This document shows positions 1-5,739 of a stretch of DNA of 10,404 nt, piece after piece. The translations under genes were made by a program, and so were the position numbers. The stretch is from the NCBI GenBank assembly GCA_016763895.1, contig JAESSV010000011.1, forward strand, positions 1 to 10,404. Direction: 5' to 3'. The notes beneath the pieces are model-generated. The model made no database searches, was not told the DNA's origin, and saw only the letters and a program-made list of their open reading frames with translations. This stretch comes from Magnetovibrio sp. (GTDB taxonomy: Bacteria; Pseudomonadota; Alphaproteobacteria; Rhodospirillales; Magnetovibrionaceae). Position 1 is the stretch's first letter; each line of letters opens with the position of its first letter.

Positions 1-216
1 AGCTTTCGCCGTCGGATCCATTATCTGAGCTTTCGCCGTCGGATCCATTATCTGAGCTTTCGCCGTCGGATCCATTATCCGAGCTTTCGCCGTCGGATCC
101 ATTATCTGAGCTTTCGCCGTCGGATCCGTTATCCGAGCTTTCGCCGTCGGATCCGTTATCCGAGCTTTGGCCATCTGATCCATTATCTGAGCTTTGGCCA
201 TCTGATCCATTATCCG
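1..216 (-). repeat. Eight tandem 27-bp repeats encoding a 9-residue Ser/Asp/Gly unit
   Basis: Units start at 1, 28, 55, 82, 109, 136, 163 and 190, each 27 bp and each encoding SSDNGSDGE or SSDNGSDGQ on the minus strand. Six units (1-162) share the GAC-GGC-GAA form and contain GGATCC; the two at 163-216 use the variant encoding SDGQ. Variation between units is nearly all synonymous (TCA/TCG, AAT/AAC), which points to selection for the peptide plus recent copying. Being a multiple of three, unit gain or loss keeps the reading frame. The array continues to the window edge, so the total copy number is unknown. There are no spacers. Confidence 0.95.
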
Positions 217-829
217 AGCTTCCGCTTGATGATCCATCATCTGAGCCACCAGTCGTGCCATCATCTGAGCCACCAGTCGTGCCATCATCTGATCCACCAG
301 CGGAGCCATTACCTGATCCCCCACCTGATCCACCACCTGAGCCACCACCTGATCCAACTCCTGAGGACCCGGTTGCGGTAATAGAAGCATCATAGTTGAC
401 GGGTGTGCGGGATTTGGCCGCAAGGGGGGCCGTGTCGAGGGCTAAAAAGGGAATGACATAATCAAAGGCGTAGTCCGCCGTGACCTCACGGTAAATGACG
501 CCGTTTGCCATATTGTCCCCTGGGGCATCGGACGTGAAGGTGATGCCTGAAAACATGGTGCCAGCGGCATCTTGGGCATAAGTTTCCAATTGAAGTTTGG
601 TGGCCGTGGGGTTCACTATGGCATAGCGCGAGGTTTGTTCAACCGCGTACTGCATAATGTTTTTGACCCAAAACAGTCGACCATAATCGGCAATGCCGAT
701 GACAAGGGTTAAAAAGAATGGAGCCGTTATGGCAAATTCCACAGCCGTTACGCCACGTTCATTGTTACGGGCATTTTTGAGGCCATTTTTGCCTCGTACC
801 AAGACTTTTCTTAAAATTTTTTTCATCAT
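1..829 (-). CDS. TadE-family pseudopilin-like protein with long repeat tail, 3' end cut by window edge
   Basis: A TadE-like minor pseudopilin, known in Tad systems as an inner-membrane or exported protein processed like a prepilin. Reading leftward from tandem ATG codons at 829 and 826, 276 residues are visible without a stop. Residues 1-27 are basic and end in NNERGVTAVEFAI, the TadE signature; about 31-55 is the single membrane segment (FAITAPFFLTLVIGIADYG). Residues 60-150 are an ordinary TadE body. From about 155 the sequence becomes a low-complexity tail: Gly3-Ser blocks (157-176), GGSDDGTT blocks (178-196), then eight copies of SSDNGSDG(E/Q) from 204 to the window edge. TadE proteins usually end near the point where this tail begins, so the tail is an unusual extension. 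The gene lies 23 nt after the preceding TadE-like gene, probably in one transcript with tadG. The family call is firm; the function of the tail is unknown. Confidence 0.87.
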   Translation of the reverse strand, partial: MMKKILRKVLVRGKNGLKNARNNERGVTAVEFAITAPFFLTLVIGIADYGRLFWVKNIMQYAVEQTSRYAIVNPTATKLQLETYAQDAAGTMFSGITFTSDAPGDNMANGVIYREVTADYAFDYVIPFLALDTAPLAAKSRTPVNYDASITATGSSGVGSGGGSGGGSGGGSGNGSAGGSDDGTTGGSDDGTTGGSDDGSSSGSSDNGSDGQSSDNGSDGQSSDNGSDGESSDNGSDGESSDNGSDGESSDNGSDGESSDNGSDGESSDNGSDGES

Positions 830-852
830 GACCTTGGTCCCTTTCTTCGGGA

Positions 853-1323
853 TTACTGGGTGCGAATCGTATTGTTCGCCGTTATGGTTGTTGTACCGGG
901 GTAAAATAGCCAGACATGTGTGTAGTCTGCGCTTATTTGTGTATAAGAATGTATGCGGCCTGTCGTGCCTTCACCACAGGTGCTGGTCCCACAGGTGAAT
1001 AAGGTTCCGCCGTCGGAACATCCGCACATGGTGTTGACCACGGTGACATCAAGACCGGTTAGATTGGTGGCATTTTCCACGACATTCGTGATTAAGGCCG
1101 GCGTGGCATTCGTCATATCGACCAGAGCATATTGAGCGCCGGCGCGCGCCGAAGACGTGACTTCCATCTTGTGAAACATGTACAGACCAATATCAAAAAT
1201 ATTGAGCAACACAATCATCAAAAAAGAAGCAATCACGGCAAATTCAATGGCGCTGGTCCCGCGTTCACAACGGGCGAGGTTTTGAATGTTTTGCCGGATT
1301 TGGGCTGTGTTAAACATGTTCAT
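853..1323 (-). CDS. tadE: TadE-like minor pseudopilin
   Basis: 156-residue TadE-family protein. After a polar N-terminus, the motif CERGTSAIEFAVIASFLMIVLLNIFDIGLYMF (residues 19-50; described here by its ERG and EF landmarks) gives the conserved Glu and the single membrane helix. The remainder would face the periplasm. It carries four cysteines close together (C100, C102, C111, C116), suggesting a disulfide-stabilised loop. The ATG overlaps the tadG stop by one base (TAATG at 1325-1321), so translation is probably coupled to tadG. It stops at TAA (855-853) and is followed 23 nt later by the second TadE-like gene. Length and domain are typical of TadE/TadF. Whether it is the strict TadE or TadF counterpart cannot be told from one sequence. 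Confidence 0.9.
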   Translation of the reverse strand: MNMFNTAQIRQNIQNLARCERGTSAIEFAVIASFLMIVLLNIFDIGLYMFHKMEVTSSARAGAQYALVDMTNATPALITNVVENATNLTGLDVTVVNTMCGCSDGGTLFTCGTSTCGEGTTGRIHSYTQISADYTHVWLFYPGTTTITANNTIRTQ

Positions 1324-1829
1324 TACTCCACCAACCGAGGCGATGCGCCATAGAAAATGGTGTTAACACCATATGCGGTACAGTCATTGGTTATATCAGT
1401 ATCCCCCGTAAAGGAAACTTCTTGGGCGATGATCATCATGCATCCGTTCCCCGATGTTTCATTTCCGCCTGCAAAATCAATGTTATAGCTTGGTGCATAA
1501 AGAACGCCGGAAAGTTCAGCCGTTGATCCCCCGGTAAAAAGATGGCGAGCATTTGGGGCGCCGGATACATTGCGATCTTGGTAAAAGAGAATACCACTAT
1601 ACGTTCCAGACGTGGGTGCCGTGAGTGTCACCGTGCCGTTGCCCGTGATTTTCATCTCTCCGGTGTTGTTCGCAGGACTGGTCGAACTGCTCATAATGAT
1701 GGTGACACCTGTGCCCGAAAGATTGCCTCCGGTCATGTTGAAATCACCGCTGTCCATAATATAGGTGCCGGCATTCAGGGTGACGGTTCCATTGGTGATT
1801 CTGAGACCCTGACAATACCGACCGGGGTT
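1323..1829 (-). pseudogene. tadG: 3' part of tadG, downstream of in-frame TAG
   Basis: Continues the tadG reading frame directly after the TAG at 1832-1830, without a frameshift: the whole gene, 2732 to the TAA at 1325-1323, is 470 codons in one frame. The first residues after the stop, NPGRYCQGLRI and then TVTLNAGTYIMDSGDF, match the PGxYC...VTLxPGxY beta-repeat pattern typical of alphaproteobacterial TadG-like proteins. The rest is Gly/Thr/Asn-rich, ends SPRLVE, and has no early stops. It has no convincing start of its own: the first ATG (1757) falls inside the PGTY repeat and has no clear ribosome binding site. It would therefore be expressed only if the TAG is read through. The sequence looks well preserved, so the interruption is recent, suppressed or an error. 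Confidence 0.8.
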
Positions 1830-1832
1830 CTA
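1830..1832 (-). other. In-frame TAG inside tadG
   Basis: The codon context is GAC ACC ACG TAG AAC CCC GGT on the minus strand. Frame is identical on both sides, so this is one nonsense codon and not an indel. A single T-to-A change from TTG (Leu, the commonest-looking leucine codon here) would produce it; CAG, TAT/TAC, TCG, AAG, GAG or TGG are other one-step sources. Confidence 0.9.
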
Positions 1833-2732
1833 CGTGGTGTCGGAACTGATGGTGTATGGACTGCCTGACATGGACGTTGCCGAATCACATATCCCAAAGG
1901 ATGCGGGAACGTCGAGGCTAGCGTAAGGGTCCAAAACAGGATTTGCATTGCTTATGGGTTGGGAACAATCGGTTGATGTGATCGAGCTAAGCCCGTCATC
2001 AATTCCTCCCGCCGCCCAAACACAATCCGTGGCGAGATTACAATTGTTACAGACCTGAACCGAATAAGCGCTTTGTGTAGAGTTTGAGACCACGCCACAA
2101 TCGGTCATGTTGACGGTGCTGTTGCTTGACATCTTGACACCCGGACGAGCGGTTGTGGACAACGCCAACACACAGGCTTCTTTGTCCCCGGTGGTGGTGG
2201 CGACCGCGCGCGCCGTTGTGGTCGGATCGAAGCTATAAAAGACCTGGCTGATAATGGTGGTGAGATTGCGATTAAGCACGACTTCGATATAGTCGCTGTT
2301 GCCTAAATAGGCCCCGGTTAGGGGCGTGCCAACGGATGTAAAGCTGTCGGTCGCCGCATTAAACCCATTGAGGTTCGCTTCAACCGTGGCTGCTGACGTG
2401 TATTCCGCGTTGCTGGCTCCATATGAGTTTTCGATGGCCGCAGAAATAACCGCTGCATCGGCGATGGTTTGCAATTCACGGCGATCTTTAAACCACATGC
2501 CGGCTTCGACACCCAAACCGACCACGCCAAGAATAACGGGAAGCATCAAGGCAAACATAACAGCTATAGACGCCCGGTCATTACAGACAAAACGCTTCAC
2601 CAGCGTTTTAGCGCCCAAGTTACGTTTGACAGAAGGCAAGTTACGTTTGACAGAAAGCAAGTTCCTTTTGTCAGAGAGCAACTCTATTTTGCCAGGTGTT
2701 TGCGTCTTAACGTTTGTCATTTCGAATACCAT
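1830..2732 (-). CDS. tadG: TadG-like pilus assembly protein, N-terminal 300 residues before an in-frame TAG
   Basis: N-terminal part of a TadG-like protein. Residues 1-45 are cytoplasmic and basic, with a heptapeptide repeat (LLSDKRN, LLSVKRN, LPSVKRN). CNDRASIAVMFALMLPVILG begins the TadE/TadG-type membrane anchor at about residue 50. It continues with the usual DRRELQTIADAAVISAA segment, then a periplasmic part with the family landmarks CVLALS, DCGVVSNS and NPVLDPYASLDVP. Under the standard code it ends at TAG (codon 301), but the same frame continues with recognisable TadG sequence to 1323, giving a family-typical 469-codon gene. ATG at 2732 is used here; an in-frame ATG at 2720 is an alternative, and neither has a strong Shine-Dalgarno. 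It is the first gene of the tadG-tadE-tadE group, transcribed away from tadD. Confidence 0.87.
   Translation of the reverse strand: MVFEMTNVKTQTPGKIELLSDKRNLLSVKRNLPSVKRNLGAKTLVKRFVCNDRASIAVMFALMLPVILGVVGLGVEAGMWFKDRRELQTIADAAVISAAIENSYGASNAEYTSAATVEANLNGFNAATDSFTSVGTPLTGAYLGNSDYIEVVLNRNLTTIISQVFYSFDPTTTARAVATTTGDKEACVLALSTTARPGVKMSSNSTVNMTDCGVVSNSTQSAYSVQVCNNCNLATDCVWAAGGIDDGLSSITSTDCSQPISNANPVLDPYASLDVPASFGICDSATSMSGSPYTISSDTT
2616..2678 (-). repeat. Three tandem 21-bp repeats in the 5' end of tadG
   Basis: Units at 2616-2636, 2637-2657 and 2658-2678, with a degraded fourth at 2679-2699. Each encodes seven residues of the pattern L-(L/P)-S-(D/V)-K-R-N in the cytoplasmic N-terminus of TadG. 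The first two units differ by one base; the third has diverged more. Unit length keeps the frame, so copy-number change would only lengthen or shorten a basic N-terminal segment. Confidence 0.9.
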
Positions 2733-2824
2733 TACATTTTGTTCAGTGTATTTCGTTTTACGATAGTACGTTGATTATCGGTGAGTTGATAAGGTTTATT
2801 GTGTCTAAATATTCTTGTTTGCAC

Positions 2825-2840
2825 AGTGACGACCATCACG
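2825..2840. promoter_or_regulatory. Candidate Crp/Fnr-type operator between tadG and tadD
   Basis: AGTGA-CGACCA-TCACG contains the exact GTGA-N6-TCAC core known for CRP-type sites. It lies 93 bp from the tadG start and 137 bp from the tadD start, in their shared 244-bp divergent region. It shares 12 of 16 positions with a second site at 5171-5186. The assignment to the regulator at 4468 is inference. Confidence 0.5.
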
Positions 2841-2852
2841 GGTGGAAAATAA

Positions 2853-2870
2853 AGAATAAACTATTATTCT
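2853..2870. promoter_or_regulatory. Perfect inverted repeat, possible operator
   Basis: AGAATAA-ACTA-TTATTCT is a perfect 7-bp dyad with a 4-bp spacer in the tadG/tadD intergenic region. An A/T-rich dyad of this size is compatible with a dimeric regulator site. It is not followed by a T-run, so it is not a terminator. No regulator can be named, and in AT-rich DNA chance is possible. Confidence 0.35.
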
Positions 2871-2918
2871 GTTAGGCTATGGAGGATGTACGGTGTAAAA
2901 AAATGCTGTAAACTCACA

Positions 2919-2963
2919 GTAATTAGAGGCTGGGTAATTAGAGACTGGGTAATTAGAGTCCGG
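2919..2963 (+). repeat. Three tandem 15-bp repeats just upstream of tadD
   Basis: GTAATTAGAGGCTGG, GTAATTAGAGACTGG and GTAATTAGAGTCCGG lie head to tail, ending 13 bp before the tadD ATG. They replace the region where a ribosome binding site would be expected; no clear Shine-Dalgarno is visible there. They could be a repeated protein-binding site, a translation-control leader, or a recent slippage product. Confidence 0.9.
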
Positions 2964-2976
2964 TCGGTAACATTTT

Positions 2977-3858
2977 ATGAAGGTTGTTCATTTCTTGAGA
3001 CTTAAAAAACAAGAATTTCGGGTTGATCCACTCTTTTTGGCATCTTTGGTGCGCAAATTTGTCGTCGGCGCGCTTTTGGCCAGTGTTTTGGTCAGTGTAA
3101 GCGCATGCCAGACGACAAGTTCGGGCCAGACGACAAATTCGGGCAAAAAACCGATGTCGGGGCGCCAAAATGATCAGAACCAAGACATGAACAGCGGCCA
3201 ACATATTTTGCTCCGGGCGGGGCAAGATGCTGAAACTGAGCATAAATATGATGTCGCCGCAAATGCCTATGGGCGCTTATTCGAACAACGGAGCAATGAT
3301 CCCGATGTGCTGGCCAATTTTATTCGCACCATGCGGTACAGCGACCGGGCGCCGGAAATTGTAAGGTACGTCGAAACCAAGACCCAACATTTGATGGACG
3401 ATGTAAACGTAAAGTTCGAATATGGAAAAGCTTTGCTGGCTGCGGGTAAAAAATCAAAAGCCTTGCGGGTTTTACAAGAGGTCTCTTTGCGCAGGGTCGC
3501 AAATTGGAAGGTCGATTCGGCGATTGGCATTGCTTATGATGCGCTGGGACAATTCCCGAATGCTATTTTGTCTTATCGAAAGGCCTTGGAAATATCCCCC
3601 AACAATGTTGTCGTTATGAACAATATGGCCATGTCCCAAGCGATGGCCGGGGCGTTAAACGAAGCTATTGCAACCTTGGAAGAGGCTGCCAATATTAATC
3701 GTAGCAACGTTCACGTTCGCCAAAACCTTGCTTTGTTGTATGCGGTAAAGGGGGATATAAACAAAGCTCGGGCGTTGGCTTCTATGGATTTGAGCAAGAT
3801 AGATACAGAAAATAATCTGTCCTTTTATCGTCGCTTTGAAGGAAAGGCCTATGAGTAA
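2977..3858 (+). CDS. tadD: TadD-like TPR lipoprotein
   Basis: 293-residue lipoprotein with tetratricopeptide repeats. In Tad systems TadD is the outer-membrane-associated lipoprotein that helps assemble the secretin. The N-terminus has a hydrophobic stretch (about 28-43) ending in the lipobox VSAC, with C44 the predicted lipidated cysteine. A Ser/Thr/Gln linker follows, coded in part by an 18-bp direct duplication (3109-3126 and 3127-3144, one mismatch). From about residue 85 on there are helical TPR-like units; the clearest is AIGIAYDALGQFPNAILSYR, followed by a second ending in EAANINRSN. The ATG at 2977 gives an unusually long n-region of about 27 residues and lacks a good Shine-Dalgarno, so a later start is possible. 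Its last 8 nt overlap the PilZ gene. It is separated from tadC, which it often follows in other loci. Confidence 0.87.
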   Translation: MKVVHFLRLKKQEFRVDPLFLASLVRKFVVGALLASVLVSVSACQTTSSGQTTNSGKKPMSGRQNDQNQDMNSGQHILLRAGQDAETEHKYDVAANAYGRLFEQRSNDPDVLANFIRTMRYSDRAPEIVRYVETKTQHLMDDVNVKFEYGKALLAAGKKSKALRVLQEVSLRRVANWKVDSAIGIAYDALGQFPNAILSYRKALEISPNNVVVMNNMAMSQAMAGALNEAIATLEEAANINRSNVHVRQNLALLYAVKGDINKARALASMDLSKIDTENNLSFYRRFEGKAYE

Positions 3859-4297
3859 AAAAACGGTCTCTAAAACGCCCAGCACCGAAAAAGATACAGA
3901 TACAGAAGAAAAGACGACTGTGGAAGAGCAAGAAAGGCTGAATGCTGACCGCCATAGTGTTCGTTTGACCACCGTATTTTGCGGCCGAATTTGCCAGTAC
4001 GGCAAGGCTTATGAATGCACTATTTCTGATGTGTCCATCGGCGGCGCCAAGGTCAGGCTTAAAGACCCCCAAAGTTTCAATACTTTTGTATCAAGCACGC
4101 TGGCGCAATTGGTTTTTGAACGCCTGACAGATTACAAAGCCTTAAATGCTGAAGTTGTCTGGTTGAAGCCCGATGAATTTGTGGTCGGTCTGGAATTTGT
4201 GGATCCCGAAAATCGGCGTCGCAGCGTGATTAAAAAATTGATGCCCAACCGTTGGCGGATCGCAAACGAAGAACGCAATAAGGCCGAGGCCGGGTAG
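3851..4297 (+). CDS. PilZ-domain protein, probable c-di-GMP receptor
   Basis: 148-residue protein with one PilZ domain. The first 30 residues are polar and charged (Lys/Thr/Glu-rich). The two c-di-GMP-binding motifs are intact: RHSVR (RxxxR, R34-R38) and DVSIGGA (D/NxSxxG, D60-S62-G65), so ligand binding is likely. ATG at 3851 was chosen over a TTG at 3836 because it has AAGGA at 3839-3843, 7 nt upstream, and because it overlaps the tadD stop by 8 nt, a usual coupling arrangement. It ends at TAG (4295-4297), followed in frame by 18 sense codons (starting ATG CGG) and then TGA. Context suggests it passes second-messenger signals to the pilus machinery. The target partner is unknown. Confidence 0.9.
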   Translation: MSKKTVSKTPSTEKDTDTEEKTTVEEQERLNADRHSVRLTTVFCGRICQYGKAYECTISDVSIGGAKVRLKDPQSFNTFVSSTLAQLVFERLTDYKALNAEVVWLKPDEFVVGLEFVDPENRRRSVIKKLMPNRWRIANEERNKAEAG

Positions 4298-4374
4298 ATG
4301 CGGGCAAAAATGAAGAATAACGAGCGTGGAAAAAAAGTAACCGAAACGCATTGAAAATGAATACCTTATTTGAC

Positions 4375-4383
4375 ATGATATAA
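4375..4383 (+). promoter_or_regulatory. Extended -10 promoter for the Crp/Fnr-type gene
   Basis: TGATATAAT is a perfect extended -10 element (TGn followed by TATAAT), 84 nt upstream of the regulator ATG. No good -35 exists at 16-18 nt; extended -10 promoters do not need a strong one. The adjacent TTGACA (4369-4374) is only 3 nt away and cannot be its -35. Confidence 0.5.
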
Positions 4384-4467
4384 TGAACCTAGACTCCAGT
4401 TATCAGACTCTCGATCCCAGAATCTGAACCGTAGGTTTTAGAAAATAACGCTTGGAAAGTAACAGCT

Positions 4468-5175
4468 ATGGACAACAGCGAAGTTTTAACGCCAGATCCG
4501 AGTGAGTGCACGTTGGCCGATATTTATTTGCTGAGCGAGGCTCCGCCGGATGTCGTGCGTGAACTGGAACTGAAATGCCGGTGGATAAAGTGCGAATCCA
4601 ATCAGATCATCGTGGATCGTGACGATGACACCACCGAGGTCTTCTTTATTATATCGGGTAAGGTGAAGGTCATGGACCTTTTGGGCAAGGATCAAGAAAT
4701 TGCCTTGGCTGAATTGGATGCCGGCAGCAGTTTTGGTGAATTGTCGGCGATTGATTCATCGCGGCGTTCGGCGCGGGTGAGCGCCCTTGAAGAAACCACA
4801 TTGGCGGCATTGCCCAGCAAAGACTTCCGCAAGCTGTTGATGGAATGCCCCGGTATATCCATTATGTTGCTGAAACGATTCGCGGGTTTGATTAGAATTC
4901 TCAATAATCGTGTGACGTCTTTGAGCACCTTAAGCCCGCACCAACGGGTTTATTACGAATTGTTGCGGATGAGCGAGCCGAATCCCGAAGGGGATGGCTC
5001 TTGGATGATCCATCTTTTGCCAAAACATGAAGAAATCGCAAGCTGGAGCGGGACGTCGCGCAGTGACGTGGCAATGGCCATTGGTCACTTGGCACGCGAG
5101 GGTATTGTCGGGCGTAAACATAAGTCTTTGGTGATCAAGGATCACAATCGTTTGCAAATGTTGGTGAACCTGTGA
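4468..5175 (+). CDS. Crp/Fnr-family transcriptional regulator
   Basis: 235-residue regulator with an N-terminal cyclic-nucleotide-binding fold and a C-terminal winged helix. The effector domain spans about residues 20-140. It contains GSSFGELSAIDSSRRSARVSA, resembling the phosphate-binding cassette of CRP (FGE...RSA), so cNMP binding is plausible. There is no Fnr-type N-terminal cysteine cluster. The dimerisation helix follows (about 125-150). The HTH is near 190-215 (KHEEIASWSGTSRSDVAMAI). In the recognition helix the Arg after Ser is kept, but the positions equivalent to CRP Glu181 and Arg185 are Ser and Met, so DNA specificity may not be that of CRP. TGGAAAG at 4453-4459 is the ribosome site. 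The gene sits between PilZ and flp, and is a good candidate regulator of the pilus genes. Confidence 0.87.
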   Translation: MDNSEVLTPDPSECTLADIYLLSEAPPDVVRELELKCRWIKCESNQIIVDRDDDTTEVFFIISGKVKVMDLLGKDQEIALAELDAGSSFGELSAIDSSRRSARVSALEETTLAALPSKDFRKLLMECPGISIMLLKRFAGLIRILNNRVTSLSTLSPHQRVYYELLRMSEPNPEGDGSWMIHLLPKHEEIASWSGTSRSDVAMAIGHLAREGIVGRKHKSLVIKDHNRLQMLVNL

Positions 5176-5186
5176 CGGCCGTCATA
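5171..5186. promoter_or_regulatory. Second CRP-like dyad, overlapping the regulator's stop codon, upstream of flp
   Basis: TGTGACGGCCGTCATA contains a perfect 12-bp palindrome (TGACGGCCGTCA, 5173-5184) and matches TGTGA-N6-TCA. It shares GTGACG-R-CC-R-TCA-Y with the site at 2825-2840. It overlaps the last codons of the Crp/Fnr gene and lies about 210 bp before the flp ATG. Operator function is inference. Confidence 0.4.
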
Positions 5187-5395
5187 GGCTTCCTTTCATT
5201 TGTTGCCTAAGGTTAAGAAACCAACCAACCAAATGCTCGATACGTAAAGGGCATACAAAAGGATTAGAGGGTTGGTTTATATGGGAAAATAAATAGGGAA
5301 CCTTGACTTCTTAATTTTGTTCAGCCAATCTAAGGTCAAATCGAATTGAGGATTTTTTTGTTTAATTTGTGCATTAAGAATCAGGAGTAATACAC

Positions 5396-5572
5396 ATGAA
5401 TAAGTTTTCTAAATTGATGACACGTTTTTCAAATGATGAGTCTGGCGCAACGGCTATTGAATATGGTCTTATTGCTGCTCTTATCGCTGTGGTTCTCATT
5501 GGTGCGTTGACGGCTATGGGCACAAGCCTAGAGTCAAAATTCAACGACATTAATGATGGCTTGAATCAGTAA
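5396..5572 (+). CDS. flp: Flp-type pilin (major pilus subunit)
   Basis: A 58-residue Flp prepilin, the major subunit of the Tad pilus. The short leader ends in NDESG17, followed by ATAIEYGLIAALIAVVLIGAL. This matches the Flp processing pattern G-XXXXEY, so cleavage is expected between G17 and A18, giving Glu at mature position 5 and Tyr at 6. Residues 18-42 are the hydrophobic alpha-helical core, and the short polar tail ends DINDGLNQ. Length is typical of Flp pilins. AGGAG at 5383-5387, 8 nt before ATG, is a strong ribosome site, fitting high expression. The stop is TAA (5570-5572). The gene is followed by a hairpin terminator and then the prepilin peptidase that should process it. Confidence 0.96.
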   Translation: MNKFSKLMTRFSNDESGATAIEYGLIAALIAVVLIGALTAMGTSLESKFNDINDGLNQ

Positions 5573-5626
5573 TTTGCAGGTCATTTTCTTTGTGTAATCG
5601 CAAAGTGTAATGAGAGCGATGTACTT

Positions 5627-5678
5627 AAAAAACCGCCTTTAGCCTGTCGTTTTGATACGGTGCTAGAGGCGGTTTTTT
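5627..5678 (+). terminator. Rho-independent terminator or attenuator between flp and cpaA
   Basis: A stem of AAAAAACCGCCTTTAGC (5627-5643) with GCTAGAGGCGGTTTTTT (5662-5678), 17 pairs with one G-U in RNA, a loop of 18 nt and a seven-T run. A second right arm, AAAGGCGGTTTTTT (5691-5704), is perfectly complementary to 5627-5640. Partial termination here would make flp mRNA more abundant than cpaA mRNA. Confidence 0.85.
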
Positions 5679-5739
5679 TACGTCTTGACCAAAGGCGGTT
5701 TTTTATCCATCTTGAATTGGCCCTTGGGGAGCGCCTGTT

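Noticed and set aside
1..216. CRISPR array
   Set aside because: Repeats are directly adjacent with no spacers and encode an in-frame peptide continuous with a TadE-like protein.
693..998. Plus-strand open frames over 690-2770 as genes
   Set aside because: They lie opposite clear TadE and TadG coding sequence, have no family resemblance, and lack ribosome sites.
1830..1832. Pyrrolysine at the internal TAG codons
   Set aside because: Known Pyl proteins are mainly methylamine methyltransferases; nothing about TadG or TadB calls for Pyl and no pyl genes are visible here.
1757..1860. Frameshift in tadG
   Set aside because: Both parts are in the same frame (1410 nt from 2732 to 1323 is divisible by three); the break is only a TAG codon.
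4369..4383. TTGACA plus TATAAT as a -35/-10 pair
   Set aside because: Only 3 nt separate them; the TATAAT is better read as an extended -10 element.
5218..5278. Hairpin AAACCAACC / GGTTGGTTT as a terminator of the Crp/Fnr gene
   Set aside because: Nine base pairs with a 43-nt loop and no following T-run; it is not a convincing terminator.
5303..5331. Sigma-70 promoter for flp (TTGACT with CAATCT 17 nt on)
   Set aside because: The -35 is good but the -10 matches the consensus poorly; the flp promoter cannot be placed with confidence.
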